The notes: generated from the sequence alone by a model not told the origin. DNA of 8,166 nt from Phycisphaerales bacterium (GCA_011053245.1 DRGS01000031.1:1-8166); one strand, 5' to 3'; shown: positions 1 through 6,308, counted from the first letter of the stretch. Numbers and translations: made by a program.

Positions 1-696
1 CAGAAGAATCGTACCGGGCATAACGATCCCTGCCATGGAGTTCCTTTCGTCGGCCCGCCATGCGCCGGAGTGCCTGACGATCTTTCCGTCGGCGTAGTCA
101 TCGACCTCTTCTCCGAAGTAGAATACATCTCCGTGTTCTTTACAGATAGCAAAGAAGTTTCTGGATATTTCTTTTAGTTCGCCGTCTTCTTCTTCGTACT
201 CCTGGATAACCCTTGTTTCTATATCACCGATCTTTCTTGTTTTATCTGTTACGGTGATCGTTACCTTTTCGTTTTTACTTTCCAGTACCAGTTTGTATCC
301 GGGTTCCAGAATAAAGAAGCGGTTGCTGCCGGTGGATGAAAAGGTGCAGTTTTCCTCGTGGAACTCTTTCGTCCATTTTTTACCTTTTTCCACGGGGAGC
401 ACTTTGGCTGAGGATAGCTTATCGATCTCTTTGATCTTGCCTTCCGGCGAGACTTCGACTTCGAATTTGTCACCGCCGGATTCGACAATTATGTCGTACT
501 GGCCCGGATCTGCGCCTTCGACTTCCTTTTCGATCTCTGCTATTTTGCCGTTCGGGAATGCCTGGTCTATGGCTTTTTTTACTGCTGCCGGCAACTCGGA
601 CGGTTTTACAGAAACTTTTTCCTCTGCTGCGATCAGTACCGAAGTTAATATCACAGCGGCAATAACGACAGTGATCAAACCTAATTTGAATTTCAT
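1..696 (-). CDS. Exported PepSY-like domain protein (partial, C-terminus beyond left edge)
   Basis: The frame is open from the ATG at 696 to position 1 without a stop, giving 232 codons; the 3' end lies outside the window. The start is supported by a GGGAG ribosome-binding site at 701-705 and by a signal peptide immediately after it (MKFKLGLITVVIAAVILTSV..., probable cleavage after Ala24). Residues about 33-90 resemble a PepSY-like fold: a charged helix (LPAAVKKAIDQAFPNGKI) followed by two strands, DIIVESGGDKFEVEVSP and a GKIKEI turn. From about residue 120 there is a second beta-rich region with VTITVTDKT and a later FYFGEEVDDYADGKIVRH...GAW stretch. I have seen this second region in uncharacterised secreted bacterial proteins, but I cannot name the family. 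The protein probably acts in the periplasm or outside the cell; no enzymatic motif is visible. It is the first gene after the displaced flhB tail and appears to have its own promoter and an upstream terminator-like hairpin. Confidence 0.85.
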   Translation of the reverse strand, partial: MKFKLGLITVVIAAVILTSVLIAAEEKVSVKPSELPAAVKKAIDQAFPNGKIAEIEKEVEGADPGQYDIIVESGGDKFEVEVSPEGKIKEIDKLSSAKVLPVEKGKKWTKEFHEENCTFSSTGSNRFFILEPGYKLVLESKNEKVTITVTDKTRKIGDIETRVIQEYEEEDGELKEISRNFFAICKEHGDVFYFGEEVDDYADGKIVRHSGAWRADERNSMAGIVMPGTILL

Positions 697-709
697 AGTT
701 CTCCCTTTC

Positions 710-746
710 AAAAAAAATAAAATTTGCGTTATTCGTTTCGCAAATT
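710..746 (-). terminator. Terminator-like hairpin just before the PepSY-like gene
   Basis: On the minus strand a perfect 8-bp inverted repeat (arms 739-746 and 721-728, AATTTGCG/CGCAAATT, 10-nt loop) is followed directly by TTA and a run of eight T. This has the form of an intrinsic terminator and would stop transcripts arriving from the flagellar/propeller side. The stem is AT-rich at its base, so it may be inefficient. It overlaps a -10-like hexamer, so it could instead be an operator. No folding energy was computed. Confidence 0.45.
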
Positions 747-772
747 ATACTACGGATAATTCACATAGTATA
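744..772 (-). promoter_or_regulatory. Candidate promoter/operator for the PepSY-like gene
   Basis: A perfect TATAAT hexamer lies at 749-744 on the minus strand, about 50 nt before the ATG at 696. The position 17 bp further upstream (767-772) reads TATACT, so there is no recognisable -35 box and an activator or another sigma factor may be needed. A perfect 7-bp inverted repeat, TATACTA...TAGTATA (arms 766-772 and 746-752, 13-bp spacer), spans exactly the -10 and -35 positions, as a repressor operator might. The assignment is by consensus only, and AT-rich spacers produce chance matches. Confidence 0.35.
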
Positions 773-782
773 TTAAATAATC

Positions 783-819
783 AAAAAAAACTTCTAAATC
801 CGGATTGAATATTGGATTT
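783..819 (-). terminator. Weak possible terminator after the flhB tail copy
   Basis: On the minus strand AAATCC (819-814) can pair with GGATTT (801-796) around a 12-nt loop, and a run of eight T follows after AGAAG (790-783). The stem is only 6 bp and is separated from the T-run, so this is a weak candidate. It would be the natural end of a transcript finishing in the displaced flhB tail. Confidence 0.22.
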
Positions 820-900
820 GGGTGTTTGGCGCGAAAAAAGCCGGTTTGCGATCGTCAAGCGTTCATCGGAGGCATAATAAAGTTGTCAGGGGTGTATTTC

Positions 901-1089
901 TTATCTTCGGTGTCGGAGTCTGAAGATTAGTGCCAGTACCTCTGCTACGGCAGAGAATAGTTCATCCGGTATCGGGTGGCCGATTTCGACTCTGGCAAAC
1001 AAGCCTCGTGCAAGTTCCGGTCTTCTGATAATGGGTACGCCGTATGCATGTGCGATCTCCTTTATCTTTTCACAGAGATGATCTCCGCC
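901..1089 (-). pseudogene. Displaced second copy of the flhB 3' end (62 codons + TAA)
   Basis: Read on the minus strand this encodes GGDHLCEKIKEIAHAYGVPI... through ...LIFRLRHRR and a TAA stop. It matches residues 292-353 of the intact FlhB at 2648-3709. It has no start codon or ribosome-binding site of its own, begins after the NPTH cleavage site, and follows the propeller gene's TAG directly and in the same frame. It differs from the intact tail at 15 of 189 bases: 12 synonymous, one stop-codon change (TAG/TAA) and two missense (Arg/His at FlhB residue 304; Asp/Glu in ARV[D/E]IGH). Fourteen of the 15 are at third codon positions. A fragment decaying without selection should not show this, so both tails probably spent their divergence as working flhB ends in different lineages. 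Such a fragment is expected when foreign DNA integrates by replacing a gene's 3' end. Confidence 0.9.
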
Positions 1090-2541
1090 CTATGGCCAAC
1101 AGGCGTCCGGGTCATCAAAGCCACAGAAAAGCCATTCTGCTGACATGTTAGCAAAATCAGTTAGATCGATCTTGCAATCATCATTAGTGTCCGTCAGTGG
1201 AGGATCAATACATTCGGCAATAATATTTATCAGTAACGTATAATTTCCCGTCTGTCCATTGTAGCCGGCAACACGAATAAGATATTCCTGCCCGGCGGCA
1301 GCAGTAAATGTGACTTGAGATTGAGTGCCGCAAAAATTGTCATTACAGGATAGTTGCGTCCCCCAGCAATCATCAAAAATAGAAAGTGTCGTATTATAAT
1401 CACTGCCGCAAAGACTGACAGAATAATCTTTGCTGAGATCAGGAGTGAAACTGTGCCATGCATCTATTGAGTCATTACTGGCGCAGGACGAGGCATCTAT
1501 GCCATCGAAACCTATGGTTGTACCATCATAGGGCACAGCTTTATATACAGGTATAGCACTATAACATTCATTATTGCTGGATAATGAATGGGCTCCATAA
1601 ATATCGCCATTGCCATTGCGAACGTCAAACCAGACAATAAGACTGCCGCTTATCGAAGGATACATTTGTGATTGAGAGCTTGTGCAGATGGCAAACTCCG
1701 TAGAAGTGTTGGGGTCGTATCCATAAACATCGTATCTACTACCACTATAATTACGGGAGTCATGCCAGACAACAAAATTGCCGCTTACGGAAGGAGAACT
1801 CTGACCATCCGGACTCGTGCAAATGGCAAACTCTGTACTTGTTGCCAGGTTGTATCCGTAAATGTCGGAATTAGCAAGACCATTGCGACCGTCAATCCAG
1901 GCAATGATGTCTCCACCTACTGAAGGTGTATTCTGAAGCTCCGGATCGGTACAGATAGCGATCTCTGTGTCTGTGCTAAGGTTATAGGCATAAATATCCC
2001 CATTGCTGCCATTACGGTGATCTGTCCATACGACAATATCTCCGTCTATTGAAGGTGCAAATTGTTGTGACGGATTTGTGCATATGGCGAACTCTGTACT
2101 GGTGCTGAGATCGTATCCATAAATATCATCGTTGCCACTACGGGGATCATTCCAGACAACAATATCGCCGCTTATCGAGGGCCGTTCTTGCCAAGCCTAA
2201 TTTGTGCAGATAGTGAATTCTGTGGAAGTGCTGAGGTCATAGCCGTAAATATCATCACTACTATTACGACTGTCTTTCCAGACAACAATATCTCCGCTTA
2301 TAGAGACTTGACGTTGAGTTGCAGAATTTGTACAGATGGCAAACTCTGTGGAAGTGCTGAGATCATAGCCGTAAATATCGTAATTGCCATTACGGCGATC
2401 TTCCCAGACAACAATGTCTCCGCCTACAGAGCAATAAGATTGCTCTGCCGAATTCGTGCAGATAGGAAACTCTGCTTTTACCTGCTGAGAGTGAAGTGTG
2501 ATTGACGTGAGCATTACCATAACTATTCTAAGCTTTTTCAT
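1090..2541 (-). pseudogene. Secreted seven-repeat beta-propeller / PPC-like / dockerin-like protein with in-frame amber stop
   Basis: One frame runs from the ATG at 2541 to the TAG at 1092-1090 (483 codons), interrupted only by a TAG at 2199-2197 (codon 115). The start has a strong AAAGGAG site (2548-2554) and a signal peptide (MKKLRIVMVMLTSITL..., cleavage near Ala23). Residues 24-323 are seven repeats of 42-45 residues with the pattern SISGDIVVWxDxRNG..DIYGYDLSTSTEFAICTN, enough for one seven-bladed propeller of the kind found in bacterial and archaeal surface proteins. Residues about 332-440 resemble a bacterial pre-peptidase C-terminal (PPC) domain (AWHSFTPDLSKDYSVSLCGS; LIRVAGYNGQTGNYTLLI). 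Residues 451-483 are a dockerin-like tail (DTNDDCKIDLTDFANMSAEW...DACWP). The product is probably exported and binds something at the cell surface; no catalytic motif is seen. At the amber position repeat 1 has TCG (Ser), so one C-to-A change explains the stop. Unless the stop is read through, only a 114-residue fragment is made. The 106 bp upstream (2542-2647) hold the ribosome-binding site but no convincing promoter. Confidence 0.8.
1573..2472 (-). repeat. Seven tandem in-frame repeats of 126-135 bp encoding propeller blades
   Basis: Units on the minus strand run 2472-2347, 2346-2221, 2220-2095, 2094-1966, 1965-1834, 1833-1699 and 1698-1573. The first three are exactly 126 bp and keep the same spacing. 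Units 4-6 are 129, 132 and 135 bp, lengthened in the loop after the RNG/RNY motif. The repeats also create repetitive open frames on the plus strand, which are shadows. Confidence 0.85.
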
Positions 2542-2647
2542 TTTTGTCTCCTTTTAGCTGATAGTTCCCATTTAAACACGCTTATTTAGGCCACACTTTT
2601 TGCCAATACCTATTTCTGCACAGGCCTTGATTGTGTAGCTGCAACTT

Positions 2648-2836
2648 CTATCTTCGATGTCGAAGCCTGAAGATCAGCGCCAGCACCTCGGCTACGGCTG
2701 AGAATAGTTCATCCGGTATCGGGTGGCCGATGTCGACTCTGGCAAACAAGCCTCGTGCAAGTTCCGGTCTTCTGATAATGGGCACGCCATAAGCACGTGC
2801 GATCTCCTTTATCTTTTCGCAGAGATGATCTCCGCC
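2648..2836 (-). repeat. Direct repeat: flhB tail attached to the intact gene
   Basis: This is the partner of the copy at 901-1089, in the same orientation and about 92% identical (174 of 189 bases by hand count). Together they flank the propeller gene, with 1,558 bp between them. Similarity stops at the flhB stop codons on one side. On the other side it ends at codon 292, apart from a shared TGGCCA one base beyond a single-base length difference. Confidence 0.9.
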
Positions 2837-3709
2837 CTTGGCCAGTACGATCGGAGCAAGCATTGTCTCATTGTCATACTGAACGGCGACGGCAACGTGT
2901 GTGGGGTTGACGAGTACGACGTTGGCTTTGGGGACGTCCTGGAGCATCCGCTGCATTGCGATCTCAAACTGCTTTTGACGGATCTTCTTCTGGACTTCCG
3001 GCGGAGTTTCACCCTCTTCCCTCTCATCCTTTACCTCCTGCTTGGTCATCATCAGACCTTTTTTATATTTCCACTTCTGGTAGAACATGTCGATAAGGCC
3101 GATGATCATAAGGCCTATGCAGAGTCTTATTACCGCACCGAGGATAAGCTGCGAAAAGGCACCTAACAACTGGCCAGGTGCCAGCCACTGATATGTTGCA
3201 AGTTCGTCGATCTTGCCGCGAACGTAAGCTACTACCAGAACTCCTATGAAGACGAGCTTTGCGATAGAAAATAAAAGTTTGACTAACGAGCTGGCGGATA
3301 CGAGCTGTTTAATGCCTTTTGCGGGATTTAGAGAGTCTAATTTCCATCTCAAGGGTTCGAGTGTCAGATTGAATCCGCCTATATAAATACTTCCGGCAAT
3401 ACCTGTAATGGAAAGTGCGATGAAAAACGGGGCCGCTATGGCAAGACATGCCACAAGTTTAGTGCTGACATAACTAAGGAAAACATCGGCGTTGGCGACA
3501 TTGGAATAGTTGCACATGAAACCTTCTCGCATCTCAGCCATTGCCCATTGCGTAAATCGAGGTCCGACTTTTGCGGTTGTGGCGCAAAGAACGATAAGCG
3601 ATAGCGCTGACATGAACTCCTGACTGTTGGGGACCTGGCCTTTTTCGCGTGCCTTAGACAAGCGTTTTGAGGTCGGCTGTTCGGTTTTTTCCATTGCTCC
3701 AGAGGCCAT
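2648..3709 (-). CDS. flhB: Flagellar type III export switch protein FlhB
   Basis: FlhB is the inner-membrane export-apparatus protein that wraps the FliPQR gate and switches secretion from rod/hook to filament substrates after self-cleavage. The 353-residue length is normal for the family. The N-terminal motif EKTEQPTSKRLSKAREKGQ (7-25) is typical. Four hydrophobic segments lie near 33-48, 84-110, 144-164 and 182-208, followed by the linker MTKQEVKDEREEGETPPEVQ (221-240). The autocleavage motif NPTH is intact at 268-271, with a complete cytoplasmic domain after it. The gene starts 26 bp after fliR and its ribosome-binding site is weak (GGGAT). The last 62 codons are repeated 1.5 kb downstream in a synonymously diverged copy, so this gene's 3' end may be a recombinant replacement. 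The usual downstream partner flhA is not next to it. Confidence 0.98.
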   Translation of the reverse strand: MASGAMEKTEQPTSKRLSKAREKGQVPNSQEFMSALSLIVLCATTAKVGPRFTQWAMAEMREGFMCNYSNVANADVFLSYVSTKLVACLAIAAPFFIALSITGIAGSIYIGGFNLTLEPLRWKLDSLNPAKGIKQLVSASSLVKLLFSIAKLVFIGVLVVAYVRGKIDELATYQWLAPGQLLGAFSQLILGAVIRLCIGLMIIGLIDMFYQKWKYKKGLMMTKQEVKDEREEGETPPEVQKKIRQKQFEIAMQRMLQDVPKANVVLVNPTHVAVAVQYDNETMLAPIVLAKGGDHLCEKIKEIARAYGVPIIRRPELARGLFARVDIGHPIPDELFSAVAEVLALIFRLRHRR

Positions 3710-3735
3710 GGCGATCCCGTTATGTAATCAGATTT

Positions 3736-4488
3736 TTAAATTGGCAGCAGTTTGTCCATGAACTTTGTAAGCTCGGCCACGAAATTGCTTATGAACGGCA
3801 GAAACACAGCTACCATGAGCAGTCCAAGGCCTACCCGAAGGGGTAGAGAAAGGAACAGTATGTTCGCTTCCGGTGCCGCCCTTGCCATGATGGCCAGTAC
3901 GACCATCATCAGGAGAAATGCCCCGAATATCGGAGCGGACATTTTAAGACCTAACACCAACATCGTCGATCCGGCGGCAATGACCCCGTCGAGAAGTACC
4001 TCGATCGTCGGGATCGATCCTATCGCAAAGACGTCATAGCTTTTGGAAATGGTAAGCAGTAACATGTGGTGACCGTTAGCGGACAGGAAGAGCAATACAA
4101 AGATTATCTCCATGATCATTCCGAGCGGTTGGCCGCTTTCGCCGCTTAGCGGGTCGAGTACCTGTGCCATTGAAAGGCCCATCTGCCTTTCAACAATACG
4201 TGCCGCTAATTTTACAACGGAAAAGAGCATCGAAGCTATGAGACCGAGACTCAATCCGTAGATGGCTTCGTTGGCTATCATCAGAGTTACCTCAATGATG
4301 TCTAAATTCTCGCTGTTTAAGGTGCTGGAGGTAATAGAAGAAAAAAATATCGATGTAAGGATCGCCATCGACATCTTAACCTTCATGGGAATCGCCTGCC
4401 AACTGAAGACCGGTGAAACGGAAAAGAACGCCCCGACCCGGGTAAGGACGAGAATAAAACCTAACATTTTTCCTGCTAACAGATCCAT
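3736..4488 (-). CDS. fliR: Flagellar export gate protein FliR
   Basis: FliR is one subunit of the FliP5-FliQ4-FliR1 export gate in the inner membrane at the base of the flagellum. The 250-residue product is full length and strongly hydrophobic with several membrane segments. The conserved central motif RIVERQMGLSMAQVLDPLSG lies at 97-116, followed by a Gly-rich loop (ESGQPLG), and the start MDLLAGKMLGFILVLTRVGAF is typical for the family. The frame has a stop (TGA) 12 nt upstream of the ATG, so the start cannot lie much earlier. No strong Shine-Dalgarno is visible. It lies 68 bp after fliQ and 26 bp before flhB, in one transcriptional direction. Confidence 0.97.
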   Translation of the reverse strand: MDLLAGKMLGFILVLTRVGAFFSVSPVFSWQAIPMKVKMSMAILTSIFFSSITSSTLNSENLDIIEVTLMIANEAIYGLSLGLIASMLFSVVKLAARIVERQMGLSMAQVLDPLSGESGQPLGMIMEIIFVLLFLSANGHHMLLLTISKSYDVFAIGSIPTIEVLLDGVIAAGSTMLVLGLKMSAPIFGAFLLMMVVLAIMARAAPEANILFLSLPLRVGLGLLMVAVFLPFISNFVAELTKFMDKLLPI

Positions 4489-4556
4489 ACGAAACGCTTT
4501 TCAAAAAACCCCGTTCATTTGTTTGCCGATAACCCCTTGCATACCGAACACAAGCG

Positions 4557-4826
4557 TTAAAGCCCGTAAGATTGGATCTGGTTGAATATTTCCAATGTGA
4601 ATTTCATTATCACATCAAGCATCCAGTTGCCGAACACAAGCAATGCGAATCCCACACCCACCAGTTTGGGCACTATTGTCAGCGTCATGTCCCGGAGTGA
4701 AGTTACCGCCTGGAACAGTGAAATGACAATACCTGTAGTCGCACAAACTATCAGTATAGGCGCAGCTAACATAAGCGCCGTTTCAAGGGTGTGCCGACCG
4801 AGGTATATGATATAATCTGCATCCAT
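4557..4826 (-). CDS. fliQ: Flagellar export gate protein FliQ
   Basis: FliQ is the small two-helix subunit of the export gate. The 89-residue protein has two membrane helices (about 14-38 and 52-77) and the family motif VISLFQAVTSLRDMTLTIVP between and into them, with the Lys-Leu that normally follows it. A good AAAGGAG ribosome-binding site (4834-4840) fixes the start. It begins 35 bp after fliP ends. Confidence 0.97.
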   Translation of the reverse strand: MDADYIIYLGRHTLETALMLAAPILIVCATTGIVISLFQAVTSLRDMTLTIVPKLVGVGFALLVFGNWMLDVIMKFTLEIFNQIQSYGL

Positions 4827-4861
4827 AGGATCACTCCTTTGTTACTTACGTTTCTTTATTC

Positions 4862-5656
4862 CTACTTGAAACTGAGACTCAGGCTGTGAGCCAGTATCCC
4901 CCAACCGTCAATTAGAATGAAAAGTATCAATTTGAACGGAAGCGATATCATCACAGGTGGGAGCATCATCATTCCGGCACTGAGCAGGATACTGGCGATG
5001 ACAAGATCCAGCAGCAGGAAGGGGATGAACATAAGGCAGCCCATCTCAAATGCTGTGCGAAACTCGCTGATAACAAACGACGGTACAACTATATGAAGAG
5101 GCAGTTCCATCGGAGTCCTCGGGACCTGTATCTTGGCCATATTTATAAAAAGGGCAAGGTCAGACTGCCTTGTCTGGCGTACCATGAATTCCTTGATGGT
5201 ATTGCCGGCGACCATTGAAGCCTCATTGAACTCAATTTCGTCGGCGATATAGGGTTTGATGGCGTTGTCATTAATTTTATAAAACGTAGGCGCCATCGTA
5301 TAAAGCGTAAGAAACAGTGCAAGGCCCATTATTGCCATCGTAGGCGGTATCGTCTGTGTGCCGAGTGCACGCCTTGCGAAACTGAGTACAATAACGATCC
5401 GCGTAAAGGACGTGGTCATTACCATAAGACTCGGTATCAGGGCAAGTGCGGTAAAGATAATGACCAGTTTTACCGGTGCTGTCCACTCGGCCGGGGCGTC
5501 GTCGGCTGGTGTGGTCGCCTTGTTGATCACGTCAAGTATATCCGGCATGGATGGCATTGTTCCGCCGTTTGACGATGGAGTCGCCGCCGAGCATATTGCA
5601 CAGCCGCCGGTAAGTGCGATCAGAATAAACAGTAATTGAAATGGTTTATAGTGCAT
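4862..5656 (-). CDS. fliP: Flagellar export gate protein FliP
   Basis: FliP is the main ring-forming subunit of the export gate. The 264-residue protein has a signal peptide (hydrophobic 8-24, probable cleavage near Ala24-Ala25) and a low-complexity periplasmic stretch to about residue 60. The core follows. FliP hallmarks are intact: TSFTRIVIVLSFARRALGTQ with IPP next (82-105), and VPSFVISEFRTAFEMGCLMF (191-210) leading into the last two helices with LLSAGMMMLPPVMISLPFKL (224-243). It starts 6 nt after the fliO stop, implying translational coupling, and ends in TAG. That TAG works here as an ordinary stop, which bears on how to read the amber in the propeller gene. Confidence 0.98.
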   Translation of the reverse strand: MHYKPFQLLFILIALTGGCAICSAATPSSNGGTMPSMPDILDVINKATTPADDAPAEWTAPVKLVIIFTALALIPSLMVMTTSFTRIVIVLSFARRALGTQTIPPTMAIMGLALFLTLYTMAPTFYKINDNAIKPYIADEIEFNEASMVAGNTIKEFMVRQTRQSDLALFINMAKIQVPRTPMELPLHIVVPSFVISEFRTAFEMGCLMFIPFLLLDLVIASILLSAGMMMLPPVMISLPFKLILFILIDGWGILAHSLSLSFK

Positions 5657-5662
5657 ATACGC

Positions 5663-6154
5663 TCAACTTTTCACAGCCGAAGGAACGGGGCCCTGAGATG
5701 ACAGCGATCCGGTTACATCGGCGAGGAGATTAATGTTTTCGTTTGTGCTGCCTATCAGCAATTTCTGTCCGCTGCCGATCTCTAATAAATATAGATTTCT
5801 GTTCGATCCCAGCGGTATCGTTTCGAGGATTGAAACATCTTTGCCCTGCCGGCGCGTCAACTTCGGGACAAACTTTCTCGTAAACCAATAGGCACACACG
5901 CCTAGAATCATTACGATCGATATTGCCGTCATTAACCGCTTCAAGGGGCTGTCCTCTTTCTCGATTTCTCCGGTTTCAGCTTCTTTTTCCGTTTTGGCAT
6001 TTTCCCCGTACCATTCTGAAAAGAGCCCCTCGCCTTTTGCCAGCGAATTCTGATCGTCAGGCTCTTGGGCCATGCAAACCGGAGTCAGCAGCACAAGAGC
6101 GCATAAAATACAACCATAAAGTGCAAAAGATGACAGCTTATTATTTGTACGCAT
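5663..6154 (-). CDS. fliO: Flagellar biosynthesis protein FliO
   Basis: FliO is a bitopic membrane protein that helps assemble the FliP ring of the export gate. The 163-residue product has an N-terminal signal-like segment (probable cleavage after CMA at residue 29) and an acidic/charged linker. A single membrane helix (about 74-91) precedes a basic stretch, KFVPKLTRRQGKD. The short FliO domain is VSILETIPLGSNRNLYLLEI (107-126), ending in KLLIGSTNENINLLADV. Its place immediately before fliP confirms the call. The ribosome-binding site is poor. A sigma-54-type promoter candidate lies about 50-60 bp upstream, so fliO is probably the first gene of the fliOPQR-flhB transcript. Confidence 0.93.
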   Translation of the reverse strand: MRTNNKLSSFALYGCILCALVLLTPVCMAQEPDDQNSLAKGEGLFSEWYGENAKTEKEAETGEIEKEDSPLKRLMTAISIVMILGVCAYWFTRKFVPKLTRRQGKDVSILETIPLGSNRNLYLLEIGSGQKLLIGSTNENINLLADVTGSLSSQGPVPSAVKS

Positions 6155-6201
6155 CGCTTATCCGCCAATTCAAAGAAAAAAAGGTTCCACGCGTACTAAG
6201 T

Positions 6202-6216
6202 GCAAATACTGTGCCG
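6202..6216 (-). promoter_or_regulatory. Sigma-54 (-24/-12) promoter candidate for fliOPQR-flhB
   Basis: The minus strand reads CGGCACAGTATTTGC followed by A. It has the invariant GG (6215-6214) and GC (6203-6202) separated by exactly 10 bp, and GGCAC and TTGCA match the RpoN consensus TGGCAC-N5-TTGCW except for the first base. Initiation would be expected near 6190, leaving a leader of about 36 nt before the fliO ATG. It lies in the only sizeable gap inside the flagellar cluster. The assignment is by consensus; no activator site was identified. Confidence 0.6.
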
Positions 6217-6248
6217 TTGAGATGAAAATTGTTATAATTGGCTGTAAA

Positions 6249-6308
6249 CGGTGATTTTCCGCCACCGATCTGTCGTAAAATCGGACGCCGTGTCGAGAAA
6301 CTTGACAC
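6249..6308 (-). other. Cluster of short inverted repeats between the stator genes and fliO
   Basis: Three perfect 5-bp stems sit in a row on the minus strand: GTGTC/GACAC (6308-6304 with 6294-6290), CCGAT/ATCGG (6284-6280 with 6269-6265) and CGGTG/CACCG (6267-6263 with 6253-6249, followed by TTTA). The second and third share 6265-6267 and so exclude one another. They could be a weak terminator/attenuator for the motA-motB transcript or activator sites for the promoter just downstream. Stems this short can arise by chance. Confidence 0.25.

Noticed and set aside
254..808. Plus-strand frame of 184 codons
   Set aside because: It lies opposite the PepSY-like gene, which has a ribosome-binding site, signal peptide and clean frame. 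The plus-strand product has no recognisable domain and is a shadow.
901..1089. A free-standing FlhB C-terminal (FlhX-like) protein
   Set aside because: It starts after the NPTH site, has no start codon or ribosome-binding site, and lacks the first part of the cytoplasmic domain.
1090..1665. Separate 191-codon gene starting at the ATG at 1665
   Set aside because: That ATG is inside the seventh repeat with no ribosome-binding site or signal peptide; the frame is continuous upstream to the amber codon.
2197..2199. Amber as pyrrolysine or general stop recoding
   Set aside because: TAG is the ordinary stop of fliP and flhB here, and the repeat alignment gives a simple Ser TCG to TAG explanation. 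Kept only as something to check.
1573..2472. Regularly spaced repeats as a CRISPR or non-coding satellite
   Set aside because: The period is 126-135 bp with codon structure and protein-level conservation, and there are no short identical repeats with unique spacers.
1672..2505. Repetitive plus-strand frames (1672-1923 and 2188-2505)
   Set aside because: Their apparent repeats are the antisense of the propeller repeats; the minus-strand reading gives a signal peptide, conserved blades and further domains.
901..2541. A translated fusion of the propeller protein to the FlhB tail
   Set aside because: The two are in frame, but a TAG separates them and the upstream gene already has an internal amber. 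In-frame joining has a one-in-three chance of arising by accident.
2542..2647. Promoter for the propeller gene (TTGGCA with a poor -10)
   Set aside because: No -10 hexamer close to consensus occurs at 16-18 bp, and no sigma-54 spacing is present; too weak to list.
4500..4541. Small 13-codon frame between fliQ and fliR as a leader peptide
   Set aside because: It has no ribosome-binding site, no recognisable sequence and no partner structure, and is short enough to be chance.
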